From Diospyros lotus (taxonomy: Eukaryota; Streptophyta; Magnoliopsida; Ericales; Ebenaceae): DNA of 64,000 nt. The notes below the pieces were generated by a model. The model was not told the DNA's origin, made no database searches, and worked only from the letters and a program-made list of their open reading frames with translations. Positions 1 through 11,741 of this stretch are shown piece by piece (positions within the stretch are counted from its first letter, which is position 1; every line of letters begins with the position of its first letter). The stretch spans positions 23,356,339 through 23,420,338 of the forward strand of contig NC_068341.1 of NCBI RefSeq assembly GCF_014633365.1, given 5' to 3'. Both the position numbers and the translations under genes were made by a program.

Positions 1-795
1 TGTTTTTTTTTTTAAATAAATGGAATTATTTATATATTTTGTGTAATATGTGGATTAAAAGAAAAGAAGAAAGAAAATGTAAAATGCAAAGTGACCAAAT
101 GGTCCTTGCTTTATTGAAAAAAGTGATGGTAATTAGGGAATTTTATAATGGGATGGAATAAAGAAAATGGGAAAGAAAAATAGAATATGGCAAAAGTCTA
201 AAAGAGACACGAGATATTTTGTGATTTGTGTGTGTATATGAGGGCATTTTGGTAATTTCTGTGGGGAGAGTGGTTGGCTTCATGCCCCTTCTTCATTTTT
301 CCTTCTCCTCCTGGCAGATCCTTCTTCATTTTCATCTTCTTCCTTCTTCTTCTTCTATTCTCATTTTTTCTTCTTCCATTTATCTCCATGTTTGAAGCTT
401 CAAGAAGTGGGGAGGTTAGCTTCATCGAAAGGATCTTCTTCTCTTTGGTTTTCTTCAACAAGGCAAGCTCCTCTTGCACTATTTTTTCCCATGTTGTGCA
501 AGTTTTTCTCGCTTTTGGTTGTGTTGTCGAAGATATATCTTGGTATTGCATCCTTTGATGTTAAAATGATTTTTCGTATTGAGGAAAGATGTTATCTTCA
601 TTTTCGTTCATATTTCAAGTTGTGTCAAGCTGTTGTTGGGTCCCATTCATGGTTTTGTTGGGGCTTGATCACCCCATATTTTTCTTTCATGGAATGACAT
701 TGTGGGTTAGGAAGCTAGTTTGAGAGTTTTTGGAGGTTTAGTGGCTATTTTGAGTGTTTTTGGTGGGTTTTTGGCCTTTTTTGTGCGTTCTTAGC

Positions 796-905
796 CAAGT
801 CGACTCGCCCAGGTGGTCAAGACGACTCTGGTCGAGTCGACTCAGTTTTGGGTGAGTCGACTCTAGCCAAGTCGACTTGAATTTCCGCCGAGTCGACTCA
901 GCCGC
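796..905. repeat. GTCGAC palindrome cluster
   Basis: About seven degenerate copies of a motif centred on GTCGAC or GTCGACTC lie within 110 bp of the LTR fragment. They alternate with short spacers such as TTTTGGGTGA. No coding frame is supported. Confidence 0.8.
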
Positions 906-1672
906 GGTTTTGACTACTCTGCGCATGCTTCATTTTTTTGCCATAACTTTTGATGTAGAACTCAGATTTGCGATCCGTTTAAAGTGTCATAAACTAGACT
1001 CCAAGAGCTTCAATTTGATATATAATATCATATATTTTGGTTATGATTTTAATGGGTTAAGGATCTTCTTAATCCAAAGCATGTAAGATGGCTAAAGTAA
1101 AATGTTTTTAAATGCTTCCATTGAAATCCCTCAATCCTCTATAATGATAAAATAGGGTTGAAGGCACCTATATGTATATTCTTAGGGTTAATAAGATAAG
1201 AGTGATTGAGTTGCATGAGGAAGCATGATGATAATCCCTTGGGAAGTTAATAAGAAGTGATCTTGGTTGGCATGTCCAAGTAACTCATGCTTGATGCATG
1301 ACTATCGTTATATGAATAATTGCCCTTAATCAATGTGAAATGTGTGGAAGATCCAAGAGCTCTAATGGGAAATCAAAGTGAGGATGTGTGAATGCCATTT
1401 ATTATAGCATTGCATGTGATTGTGTTACATGGCATTATGTTTCTATATTGCCTCACTTTGTGATGCTGGAACATGGGTTACAATCATTGGGGGGTCATGC
1501 TTTGTATTCGATGGGAGCATGAGCATTAGCATGACACGATTGGCCTATGAGTGCTGACTTGTGTATTAAGCAAACATATGCATAAGAGCCATTGCATTCC
1601 TTATATGCTGCATTGCATGGTTCCTTTGCGTCGGGGGGGTGTTGGTGGTGGAAATTGGCTTGTGTTGGTGGT

Positions 1673-1807
1673 GCGTAAGACTGTGGGTGGAGGCCCACAA
1701 CAACTAGATCCTGTGATGCGTAAGACTATGGGTGGAGGCCCACAGCAGCTGGATCCTATGATGCGTAAGACTGTGAGTGGAGGCCCACAGCAGCTTGTGA
1801 CATTGAT
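1673..1807 (+). repeat. 45-bp tandem repeat, 3 copies
   Basis: Three consecutive 45-bp units each begin GCGTAAGACT and contain GGAGGCCCACA. They differ by a few substitutions. The unit length is a multiple of three, which explains the short repetitive ORFs on both strands. It is an internal repeat of the LTR. Confidence 0.85.
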
Positions 1808-2718
1808 GAGATTATGAGTGATGTGGTACATGAAGATGATGTGATGGGTGTGAGATGAGAGCCTCAGGCTCACGTTCTTATTTTGGTAGCTTGTCATTGG
1901 CTACAATAGGTTTGTGTACAGGGTCTTGGGCACCATTATGTGCATTTTCTTATGTGGGCCTAAGGACCATATGTGTGCATCCATGCATTTATGTTATGAT
2001 TGGATAACATGTGATATAACTACATAGCATTGATTGTAAGTCACCTATGCTTTGGGGACTAGTGTGTGTTCATGTGTGGTATGATATGAATGATGTTCAG
2101 GGAAGTCTGGTTATATCCAGTTTTCGTTAGTTTATTCACTTGCTGAGCCTTAGGGCTCCATTTGAAAAATGGGTTTTGGTGAAATATAAATTCTTGGGAG
2201 ATGATGTTGTCGAGTGTTAAAGGCATGGATTCGAGTGAGGTTTACTTGTTGGGATTGTGATGTTTCCTTGGCTCTAATTGGTTCATGCCTTCAGATATTA
2301 TCCTATTGATACTTCTCTTTTGTTATATGCTTGCTGAGCCTTGTGGCTCACCCTTGTTCTTTTTGTCATTCCAAGTAAATGGAAGATAAGTAAGTGGGCG
2401 AGTTATGGTTAGATGTGTACAAAGATGTCCCGGCCTTAAAGATCCATGGGTGTAGTTCAGGGCATGATTAGAGGGTTTCAATTTGTATTTAAAGCATTGA
2501 TGCCCTTTCATTTTAAAAATGTATGGGTTGTAAACCCAAGTTTATGATGTAAAGAATGATGGATGATGTTATTTTTGGCTCCTATTGATAGTGAGCAAAT
2601 ATGGAAATGAAAAGAATTTTTAGCAAAATGTTAAGTGATGTTTGTATCTGTATCCATCTTGTATGAACCTTCTCACGGATTTCCTATGCTAACGAGTAAT
2701 CCGGGAGCGGGCCCTGAC

Positions 2719-3270
2719 AAACATAACGTGGAACATGTGGGCAATTGCCTTGAACTATCTGAATAAATATTCTCATAACAACTGTGTAAAGACTTTTGCA
2801 TATACATGGTGATGTGAGTTACATATGATCATGCATGACATTGTATATATATGATCATTAAGTGAGGTTTATGATGGGTATTTGTCCCCTCAGCCTCTAA
2901 GCGAGGACGCTGCTACTGCTGTGCCGGTGATGTCCAAGCAGGATAGGCATGTGTTGCCATGCCAAAGAGGGTGATGTATGGTTAATGAGTATTATGGGTT
3001 ATGGTATTATTGAGCATATTGAGCTTAAGGGCTATATGTATTTTATTGAGCATGTGCATGATGTAAAAAAGGAATGTGAACATAAACGTGCATGACGGTG
3101 CACGACATACAAAATGAACTTGGCCTGAATGGCCATTCCCATAATCATGAATATGTGTCACACAAACCTGTGGAACCTCAAATGGGCATATAATGTAAAG
3201 TATAATGAATATATGTAATAACTTGTGATATGACGTGAGAAGCCTTGTTATGGCTAGTTGTGGTGATTCC
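2719..3270 (+). mobile_element. Gypsy LTR fragment, family B, plus copy
   Basis: This sequence is the inverted counterpart of 49,643-50,081 and of part of 3,770-4,222. Matching blocks include CATGGTGATGTGAGTT, TGTTGCCATGCCAAAGAGGG and a GCATATAATGTAAAGTATAA block near 3,186. Similarity to the minus copy stops near 3,270, where a chromovirus internal tail begins. It is non-coding. Confidence 0.65.
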
Positions 3271-3769
3271 TTTGTGTTGCAATATCCTATGGTATCGTGG
3301 TTGAAGTATTCAAGTAATAAGCTATGTTTGGTCTTAGTTATTTGATAGGTCTGGTGCAAATTTCGAGGATAAAATTTATTAAGGAGAGGAGATTGTAACA
3401 TCCTGAAATTTAAAAAATAATAAATTATATTATTTTGAGGAAAAAGGAAATTAATTATTTTATTTGGGAATATTTATGGAAATAATGAAAGAATAGAATA
3501 AATTAAATTAGTGGATTTTTGAAAATTTTAGGGTGTAAGTGAAATAAGGAAAAAAAAAGGGGTGTGGGGGTCTGTGTGTGAATTTCAGAAGACTGGGGGT
3601 TGTGGTGCTATTTTCGAAAAAGACGCAGGATCACCTTAAGTAAATTAGTGTGTAGTATATATGTAAGGATGGTGGCTAGCACGGGAGGTTGCGTGTGCAC
3701 ATGTGCTAGGTGAGGTCCCGGGTTTGAGTGAGGGGGAGCAAGCGCGCGGGGGGAAAGCTGGAGCATACT
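3271..3769 (+). mobile_element. Chromovirus 3' internal tail and LTR start
   Basis: A purine-rich tract (AAGGAGAGGAGA, about 3,381-3,392) directly precedes TGTAACATCC at 3,394. This is the usual junction of polypurine tract and 3' LTR in Tekay/Del-type Gypsy elements. The upstream text (AATTTCGAGGATAAAATTT) fits the end of such a pol region. The LTR is truncated near 3,769. A tRNA-promoter-like stretch lies at about 3,670-3,735. The matching 5' LTR was not identified. Confidence 0.6.
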
Positions 3770-4222
3770 TGTTACGACTGAAAAATTTCGATACCAATAA
3801 ATTCTTTTATTCCTACACAATAGACACAATATTCTGATACTAATCTCCTTTCACAACAGCGGAAGCGCAAATAACCGTTAATATATACTTCGAGGTAGCA
3901 CTGTACTAAAACATATTGATAACCATAATAAAACATGAAACTAACACCCCTATCTCCAACACACCCTCAGGATCTTTTCAGTTGGGAGAGCCCCGTACAC
4001 ATAGTTATCTGTAAGGATCTAACAGCCCTGATTTTGATCTCGAGCTTCCCCTTCCTTAACTTTGAATGATGTTAAAACAAAGTGAGCCACAAGGTTCAGC
4101 AAGCATATCTGAAGTAAATGGGGCATCAATCACCACGACTAGCATTAACAACGCTTCCCACATTTGTTCACACGTCATCTCTCAAGTTATTTCATATATT
4201 CATTATACTTTACATCATATGC
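3770..4222 (-). mobile_element. Gypsy LTR family B, minus copy, part 1
   Basis: On the minus strand this is the 3' half of an LTR ending TCGTAACA at 3,770. It carries a one-mismatch copy of the GAGCC-loop-GGCTC hairpin at 4,084-4,097. The LTR is interrupted after 4,222 by element E1 and resumes at 49,643. TATGC is duplicated on both sides of E1. The terminal half aligns with the family B plus copy near 3,186-3,255. Confidence 0.75.
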
Positions 4223-5689
4223 TGATTAGTGGTCAATTTTGTAAAAATTTTGTTATAATTTCACCTTTATTTTGATCTTAAAATGGTTTAAATTGAATAT
4301 TAATATGCATTTTGTGATTGCGTGCAGGTTTAAAAATATTAATATAAAAATATATATAATATATAAAATAAAAAATGAATATAATATATGGATTGTAACC
4401 TCAAAACAAGGAAGGTCCAAGCCTAAAAACAAGAAAAACCCAAGTCCCACAAGTTGGTATGATGTCATTACTTACATCATCGCTTACATAATGGGTTGAT
4501 ATGATGTCATCTCTTACATCCAGTCACTAGTTCCAAGAACTATACTTTGGTCCGAACTGTTTGAGTAATTAGATATTTTGTTTCTCTTTGTATTATTAAA
4601 TTAAATATTTATTTATCTTTTTTATTATTAAATTAGATAATTATGTGGTCTCCATTGTATCTTGTGGGCCGTAAATAACTTACTTGGTTGCATTTGTAAC
4701 CATCCAATTTTTCATATAATGAAAGCATAGTTGTGTTATTAGAATTTCTCTCTCAAATCTTCAACTTTAGTTTCTATATAGTTGTGTTAGAATTTCTCTT
4801 CCAAATCTTCAAACTTTAGTTTCCATATAATTGTGTTATGTTATTCTTATATTCTCTTTATTATCCACCGTCTATATAGTCGGTTAAATATTGTCTTTTA
4901 AATACTGTATTTTAATTTTCGTCATTTAAATTCCTGTCAATTTATTTTCAAATGAAGATGAGTAGCTTAATCCAATCTTAGATTAAGGCAATGATAGTGT
5001 TCAACGCCAATGATTTTCAAAGAAAACTGTGCTTCAAATGTGTAATATTAATCTGATTTAATTTGAGCAGTGTGCGTATAGTGTATCTTTGAGTTTGGAT
5101 TGGAGCATAAGCATAACTTATAATTTTTATGCCACGTATGGAGATTGCTAGACTTGGAAATATTTTCATACCCAAGCCTAAATGATTAATTTGTATCTAT
5201 AAATTCTGTTTGTAGAATATAATTCAATTTATGGTAATTGTTTAACTTAGAATTTTCATGCCATGTATGGAGATTGCTTAAACAAGAATTATCATTATCT
5301 TGAACTAAAATTACTGACAAATCTGCAAAACTTAATTCAGATGAATATTACTAATCTTTTCTATTAAATTGAGAATTAATTGATTTCGATACTGAAATTG
5401 TCTTAACCTAAACTGCTTAAATTCAGTGTTAGTTTAGTTTTAATTATTGCCGTTAGATCATCTTAATTACCTCCTAAAACCAAATATTCTGTGACTTTTG
5501 TTTTTATCATAAATAATTTCCCTGTGAATCGACTCGGACTCATCAAAATATAAATTTAAAATTATACTACACACACACTCGCACACTGGCGAGTATAATT
5601 GCTCTACACTTGTTTTAATAAGAGGATTGACGTTTGATGAATTTGGTTATAGTTTTGATGAATAAATGTGCAGGGTAATGTAACAGTCA
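4223..5689 (+). repeat. E1 5' LTR
   Basis: The 1,467-bp LTR begins TGATTAGTGGTCAATTTTG and ends GTAACAGTCA. It is collinear with the 3' LTR at 48,023. It has a single copy of a 56-bp unit that is present four times in the 3' LTR. Its TATA region (about 4,669-4,680) is decayed relative to CTATAAATAG in the 3' LTR. A roughly 50-bp duplication near 4,730-4,840 is shared by both LTRs. Confidence 0.9.
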
Positions 5690-5716
5690 GTTTTTAATGC
5701 CGTTGCCGCGGACATT
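5690..5716 (+). other. E1 primer-binding site
   Basis: TGCCGTTGCCGCGGAC lies immediately after the 5' LTR. It is a close variant of the GGCGCCGTTGCCGGGGA block that follows 5' LTRs of plant Athila-type elements. The same block occurs on the minus strand near 30,182-30,200. Confidence 0.75.
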
Positions 5717-6047
5717 AAATTGGTGACTTAGTTGTTTTACTTAGTGTGTTATTGTTATTGTTTTACTTTTTTAAAAAAGATTAAAAAAATAATAATTAAA
5801 AAAATTAATTTCGAAAAAATATATTTTTAAAAAATAAAAAAATAATAATAAAAAAATTATAAATTAATTTTTTTAAAAAAATTAAATTAAAAAATAAAAA
5901 AATATTTAGATAACTTTTAATTACTAAACACTGTAAGAGACTACGGCCAGGTATGATTATTGAAACATTAATTGATTCATTAGCATCATTATCTATCATT
6001 GAATTGTCATTTCCATATTATTTATGTCTTAGTATTTTAGAATTTCT
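5717..6047 (+). other. E1 leader, AT-rich, no gene seen
   Basis: This is an untranslated leader between the primer-binding site and the gag-like ORF. It includes about 140 bp of almost pure A/T (5,765-5,905). No splice site or coding frame is supported. Confidence 0.6.
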
Positions 6048-7019
6048 GTGTCTTGTAATGCATTCGGCCATCCCGATCCTAGTGAGGGGAGGTTTTCTTT
6101 TAACCAAAGTCAGAAGGAGAATTCTTATATGTTAAGTTACGACCCGGATTTTTACATTGATTACCCCAGTTCCTATGACCACTGGAATTATCCTTGCGGC
6201 GATAACTCTGTGTTCCAATCTCATGAACCTTTTCCTCCACCACCTCACCAATTCGAATTAGAAAAAGGGGTTAGAATTGATGCTTATCAACCTCATGATG
6301 AAAAATTTTTAGAGGACACCCTTCAGGAGTTTATGCAAGGTCAAATGAGTTTTAATGCACAAGTGGCCGAACTTCAAGAACAAACTACTAGGGCTATAGG
6401 TGACATTTTAGAACAATTGACTGAATTTACACAGACCTTGAGCATGAGTGAACTTGGTAAGTTTCCAAACCAACCCAATCAAAATTTCGTAGGTCAATGT
6501 CTTGGGGAGGAATCGTCATTCAATGCACCCATAGGTTAAGAGTCGGTCTAATCTACACTCATCCCTAAGAATGATGAACCAATTGAGAGACTTGATAACC
6601 CTAGGATGGTACAAGAAATCATAGAAGAAAAATTAGACCAAAATGATGTGAGAAAAGAAGAAGCCTGTAAAGAAGAAGAGGATAAAATCCAAGAGCTGAA
6701 ATGTGAAGATTTCATAGGTCTATCCATATTTGAGCCTAAATTTCTATCTTTTAGGCTAGTCTATATTATTGGGGATCAAATTAAACTAGACATGTGTGAG
6801 GTGTTTGTGCGAATTGATGTGCCGTACTCTGATGTAATAAAACCAATACCTCCGAATGACATATTTTCAAAATATGTATGTGCATTCATGAGAAAAATCA
6901 ATTTACATAATTTTGAAAATAACTTTAAAAGTGATGTAATGAATGAGAGTTATTATACGATTAGGTGGGCAACCACTCATTTGATCCTTAACTGGAAGAA
7001 AAGAAAAAAAAAACTCTAA
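6048..7019 (+). pseudogene. E1 gag-like ORF, broken
   Basis: One frame runs from 6,048 to 7,019 with two TAA stops at 6,537 and 6,549, each one C-to-T change from CAA. The N-terminal part is rich in D, Y, P and F and has a PPPP run near residue 60. A helical segment follows (residues about 85-140, LEDTLQEFMQ through LEQLTEFTQ), like the region of Athila-type gag proteins before the zinc knuckle. The second half is acidic, then hydrophobic. No CCHC knuckle or protease motif is visible. The first Met at 6,048 is poorly placed and Met 6,129 is an alternative start. No enzyme function can be assigned. It lies where gag is expected. Confidence 0.5.
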
Positions 7020-8264
7020 AAAAAATAAAAATATATAATAAAATAATTTTTTTTTAAAAATAAATATATATACATAAAAAAAAAGATAGAGAAAAGAGGG
7101 AGACAAGCTTAGCGCTGATGGCAACCACTTTTCTCGGGCAATGCAGTTACACTGCCCTATAAAGAAAAAGAAACGCCAAGCGTTGAAAAAAGAAGCACCA
7201 AAGGTTGAAAAAAAGAGACGTCAGACGTGACCCTACACTCGTGGCATGTCTCGAGCCAAGTGTGGTTGTTGGAATAGTGACTTCCACTACCCTATAAGGG
7301 ACCATGTATCTGTATAAGGCAAGCGACACTTCTTTGAGCTCAGTATTCTCTCATTTGTGTTGTTCTCCGATCAGGTACTCTCTTCCCTTTAGTAGGATTC
7401 ATAATTTTGTTTTATTTTCCTCTTACTATAGTTGTGTTTTTTAAAAAAATGGATCTTCAGCTCTCGAAAAATCACAAGTACTATCCATCTCCCCCGTAAA
7501 ATGATTTGAAAAAAATTTATGCTGCTAGGTGTGAAAGACTTAGGCTGTTGATGTGTAAAAATATCCCTGAAGATATTCGTTGGTTCATTGAAGCAAAAGT
7601 TCGATTTGCTGGCGAAACTTCATCTAGTTTTAATCACTTTACAGGATTGGGAAAGAGTAGTTTTTCGAAAAAATGAAGAGCAAAAAGATTAAATGGTTGT
7701 CACAAATGTGCTCGATGGACTTGTAACACAGGATGCAAATCTGTGGGGTTTACTTTCATAAATCGAGAAGATAAAATTAGTTTCATAAAGGATGGACTGA
7801 GTAAGGAGTCTTTGGATTATATCCGATTGAGTCTTGAGACGCATCCATGTGGAATAATGCAACGAGAACTTCTTGCTTTATGGACCCAGTTCAGAAGTGA
7901 CCACCAACGCTATAGTCTTGGGAATCTGACTATAATTGACCTTGTTTGCCAATTTCTAAGAAAATTGGATGGGAAGCTTATCCCCACTTCATAGAAGGTG
8001 TTTAAATCATTTATGTACGTAAGACTAGAGGCAGATGTAAGCCACAATCACAGCTACTTGTATATATACATGATTTTTGTTTGTGTTTATTTCTTGATTT
8101 GTTGTGTAGCTACTTTTGATCGCCAAACCTCTTTAACCAGTTCTACTTTCAGGGCATATATAAAGAACTAACATAAATAGAAGGCCAGTTAGTTCATCGA
8201 ATCAATACCATATGTGTACTATATGGCTCTTAACTTGGGAGTGATATTTGTTACACACTTGCAG
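7020..8264 (+). other. E1 unrecognised coding-like and intron-like region
   Basis: Poly-A/T sequence (7,020-7,090) is followed by leader-like DNA with a plausible intron (donor near 7,375 after GATCAG, acceptor TTACTATAG near 7,431). A broken frame then begins ATGGATCTTCAGCTC at 7,449. The open piece 7,743-7,994 encodes 83 residues with KESLDYIRLSLE and LTIIDLVCQFLRKL, predicted mostly helical. I do not recognise it. From about 8,036 to 8,264 the sequence is intron-like, ending in TTACACACTTGCAG just before LOG-like coding. It could be part of the captured gene, of gag, or a second captured sequence. Confidence 0.35.
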
Positions 8265-8482
8265 CAAGCGAACTTGGCCTAAAATTGGGAGAGAGAAAAA
8301 TTAATTTGGTATATGGAGGAGGAAGTCGTGGATTGAATTGATGTGTTTCACAAGATGCACATCTTGGAAAATCATATGTGGTAGGTGTAATGCCAATCCC
8401 TTTGGCTGATCCACAGATTTCTGGGATTACATGCGGTCAACTTATAACAACGACTTATGTGTCTGAGTGTATGGCTTATAAG
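8265..8482 (+). pseudogene. LOG-like cytokinin-activating enzyme, N-terminal/middle fragment
   Basis: LOG enzymes hydrolyse cytokinin riboside 5'-monophosphates to the free base and ribose 5-phosphate. Reading from 8,267, the frame gives SELGLKLGERKINLVYGGGS, then a VSQ block and VVGVMP. These match the LG-L-ER--LVYGGGS-GLMG--SQ and V-GVIP conserved blocks of plant LOG proteins, closest to the LOGL10-like subgroup. The GLMG position is degraded (GLN then stop). A VSECMAYKT stretch aligns with the VSDMHERKA region. The SIRE LTR then interrupts the gene. About 33-35 codons, including the catalytic PGGxGTxxE motif, are missing between here and the other fragment at 44,718. An AG acceptor precedes the fragment, and the first exon was not found. 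Confidence 0.75.
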
Positions 8483-8827
8483 ACTAGGATTTTCAAAACA
8501 ATCCACTAAAACCCCATACTTAAACCAAGTAGGTCCTATAGTCTAAGACTAGGAATTACAACCTCCTACTTATATAAGTAGGCCCTCTAGCTACACAAGG
8601 TAGGAAATACAAGAGATGTAACAAAGAGAGGATCTAAGAGATAAATCTCTTAGTTATAATGTCTCTCAAAATACAAACAAGGCTTAAATGAATGTATACA
8701 AATTAATATCAAAGCTTTGAAGAGAGAAAAATAAAGCACGATTAATATAAATACAAATGTGTATACGATGTAAGCTCAAATCATTTCCTTTCCATCCATT
8801 AGTCTTCTCTAGATCATCCTTGATGTG

Positions 8828-8837
8828 TATTTATAAG
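8828..8837 (-). promoter_or_regulatory. TATA box of SIRE-type LTR
   Basis: The minus-strand sequence is CTTATAAATA. The same element is conserved at 41,407-41,416 and, as CCTATAAATA, at 46,386-46,395. The GTCGAC repeat block lies about 90-410 bp upstream of it in the sense direction. Confidence 0.7.
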
Positions 8838-8924
8838 CATCCCAAAAGATTGAAGAGAAATGTAGCCGTTTGTGACCGTTGGGATTTGAAAAACTAGTCG
8901 TTATGCTTTCTGCGAAAAGAGTTA

Positions 8925-9247
8925 GTCGACATAAGACAATAGATAGTCGACATATTCATAAATAAAACAAGGCATAGTCGACAGAAGAGATGAGATAGTC
9001 GACAGAACAAAAATATGAAAAAAAAACTTACAACATTATACACACACATAGTCGATAGAATAATTTTCATAGTCGATAGAAGCTTGTGCATAGTCGATAG
9101 ATCATAACCTATAGTCGACTATCCACAGGCATAGTCGACAGAACATAGGCACATAGTCTACTATTCACAGGCATAGTCGACAGAGCATATATACACAGTC
9201 GACTATTCATAAGCATAGTCGACAGATCATAAGCACATAGTCGACTA
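8925..9247. repeat. TAGTCGACAGA / TAGTCGACTAT repeat block
   Basis: Roughly fifteen to twenty degenerate copies of TAGTCGACAGA and its partner TAGTCGACTAT are spaced about 15-30 bp apart. Homologous blocks lie at about 41,505-41,590 plus 44,332-44,505 and at 46,480-46,860. The core GTCGAC is palindromic. Confidence 0.85.
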
Positions 9248-9476
9248 TTCATTTAGAAAAATTGAACACTAAACATTTCCTAACTTTGTTTCTTTTGAAA
9301 GCAAGTTGAGATTATCAAAAAGATATTTGAATTTAAACACTCAACCTTACTTTCTATAGAGATCAAGATTGATTTTCATAATTTTGCTTCAAACTCATTC
9401 AGATAGATTTAAAGATTGATTTTTATAACATTTAGTCATTATCAAAACTATTTTAATTTCTAGGAGTAAAATATCA

Positions 9477-10349
9477 ATTTCCCCCTTTTTGATGATGACA
9501 AAACAAAAATGAAAATCAATTCATTCATTTTATCTCCCTCTTTTTGTCAAAATCAAAAAGATGGATATTCCCCCTTTTTGGAACACATTGAGAGATATAA
9601 AAAGAAGCTCCCCCTTAAACCAAATCCTAATAGAAGTCATTCATCTATTGAAGCATGCAGTCAGATGCAAACATTCATTGGCAAGAGAAAAATGTCAATA
9701 CATAACCATATTAAAAAACACATGATAAAAGCAACGTTTAAGAGTGCCAAGATAAGCATACATATATCAAAATTTCTCCAAATAATCAGTCATATTATAG
9801 TTGATCTAAAAAGTTAAAACATTGGATTTAATTCATATTCATTTATCATATAAGAAACAAAGTAACCAAACCACAAGAGTAAAATATTCCTTTTCTTTAG
9901 ATGAAAACTCTCCCTTAACACGACATAAATAAAAATGAGTCATGTTTCTTTATAGGATTCATTCATTCAAAGAATCAATCATAATACTCATATTCCAAAG
10001 AAGTAATAGATAATTGTTTACGCATCATTCAAAGCTATAACAATGGTCTTTTGAACAATAGGCTTTAAGAACATACATTTGTCTTTTGATAATCATAGCC
10101 ATACTTGTAATCACAAAACACGAGCAGAATATACCATTTTGCATTTAAACATTCTTTGACTTCCATAACCACCAAAAACAAAACAGTAAATATACAGATC
10201 CAATATCATATGAGTTTAAGTGGCAAAGAGGTTAGGAATAACTTGAGTGTTTATCTCAAATGATTGACCACATATACTTTCTCATTTATATCCATTCAAA
10301 AATGCACTTTTAACATTTATTTAAAATATCTTAACTTCTTGTGACATGA
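9477..10349 (-). other. SIRE-type 3' non-coding region and polypurine tract
   Basis: Next to the LTR the minus strand reads CATCATCAAAAAGGGGGAAA, the typical SIRE polypurine junction. Further C-rich (minus G-rich) tracts occur near 9,567 and 9,607. The rest is AT-rich without a recognisable frame; the expected reverse transcriptase C-terminus and RNase H are absent. Confidence 0.7.
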
Positions 10350-10625
10350 AAATGCCACGAGGGCATAAGTTTTATTATAATCTATTCATTTTCCTTGATA
10401 ATACCCTTGAGCTACTAATTTAACTTTAATTCTAATTTTGTTTATAAGCACCCATTTGATTACTATGGTTGGGTGATCCTTAGGTCTTGGAACCAATTGC
10501 CACATTTCATTTATTTCAAATTGATTTATCTCTTCATGGCAATGATCCAATTTTCATCATTCAAGGCTTTCTTAAGATTTTTAGGTTCTATTTGAGAAAT
10601 AATGCTGCTCATTAACATTCATTCT
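10350..10625 (-). pseudogene. SIRE-type reverse transcriptase, N-terminal remnant
   Basis: Minus-strand frames, with one shift, give PKNLKKALNDENWIIAMK and EINQFEINEMWQLVPRPK, then IKWVLINK. These are hallmarks of the start of the Copia reverse transcriptase domain, before the catalytic core. No YVDD motif follows because the downstream part is deleted. It is non-functional. Confidence 0.75.
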
Positions 10626-11192
10626 AATTTGATGATCTAGTCCTTATTTCTTTAGAAGGATCTTCTATGATCTCATTAACTTGACCATATTTTCTCTTAG
10701 AAATGATGATTTTCTCTCTTCATGAGCTACATTTTCTTCATTAAATATTTAAACAAATTATTATTTGATAGATTTGATTTTAATGAGAGTTTTTCAAATT
10801 TTTGTCATAATTCATTATCACAATCTTCCTTAGATTTTGAAACTCACATATTAATTGTAACTGGAATTTTATTCTTCTACTACAAGAGTTATTTTGTTAT
10901 ATACCCTATATGCTTTACTTTGAGTAAAATAACCTAAGAAAATTCTTTCATTCCTCTTAACATCAAATTTACTAATAGTGTCTTTACCATTTGTTAAGCA
11001 TAAAACATGTACTACCAAAAACATGAAAATATAGAATTTTTGGTTTATATCTCATAGGGATTTTCTTTAAGATATGCTTTATGGAATCCCTTTTTAACAT
11101 GTAGCATGAGGCGTTAATGGCTTAGAACGAAAGATTTTTGTCACATAGCATGACCCTAGCCATTTCTTATAAAGATCTATTTTTCTTTTCAA

Positions 11193-11741
11193 CTACCCCA
11201 TTTGGTAGAGATGATCTAGCACTAGAAAATTATGATCAATATCATTTTTTTTCACAATAGTGCTTGAATTGTTCATTTCAAAATATCCCCCATGATCACT
11301 TCTTTTTTTTTTTTTTTTTGAAATATATATACCTTTATCAAAAGATTTCAAATTATCTAAACATTTGACTTTTTGAAGCAAGAAACATTACCTATTGAAT
11401 CAAGAGTAATCTTCTATAATGACAAGAGTATAATGTTTTCCATCTTGGCTTTAGATTCTCATAAGTCCAAAAAGATCTAAATGAAGTAAGGTTAGAGACC
11501 TAGAGGTTGTGACTCTATTATTAGGCTTAAATGATATACTTATTTGTTTGCCTTTCATACATGTACCACAAACTTGGTCTTTTCCATATTTCTCATTAGG
11601 CAATCCTTTAAGAAGATCATATCTGCATAATTCATTAATGACAATCATACCAATATGCCTTAGCATATTATACCATATCCACAAATTTTGAGCAATAGAT
11701 GATACTAGGCATTTTTCTATACTAGATAAGTCAAAGTACAT
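11193..11741 (-). pseudogene. SIRE-type integrase remnant
   Basis: From 11,741 downward the frame shows a degraded GAG-pre-integrase zinc region (LRHIGM with KDQVCGTCMKGKQ, the H and C-x2-C ligands) and SRSLTLLHLDLFG, the start of the integrase core with its first Asp. From 11,381 downward a second piece gives RSDHGGYFE (second Asp motif) and NDIDHNFL. Frameshifts, a poly-T run near 11,302 and missing sequence break it. It lies between gag and the reverse transcriptase remnant, in normal Copia order. Confidence 0.8.

Larger units (their letters stand above)
1..2718 (+). mobile_element. Gypsy LTR, left end outside window
   Basis: Non-coding and LTR-like. A pyrimidine-rich block at about 280-380 is followed by leader-like sequence. 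Two copies of a GAGCC-loop-GGCTC hairpin lie at 2,145-2,158 and 2,336-2,349; this motif recurs near the 3' end of other Gypsy LTRs here. The sequence ends at GGGCCCTGACA, a plausible LTR 3' terminus. A stretch at about 918-1,050 resembles 54,245-54,360 in a different LTR. Short ORFs here look like chance frames in low-complexity DNA. The left boundary is not visible and the right one is inferred from the change of repeat family. Confidence 0.6.
8483..9476 (-). repeat. SIRE-type 3' LTR, truncated
   Basis: On the minus strand it starts TGATATTTTACTCC at 9,476 and aligns with 40,777-44,717 and the solo LTR 45,813-47,110. The last 280 bp or so, including the CCAATTCACCCCCC end, are missing at 8,483. 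It carries a dense block of GTCGAC-like repeats and a TATA box at about 8,828-8,837. Confidence 0.88.

Noticed and set aside
198..558. Overlapping plus and minus frames near the left edge
   Set aside because: Pyrimidine-rich LTR leader giving Phe/Leu-rich or Lys-rich frames; no conserved motif.
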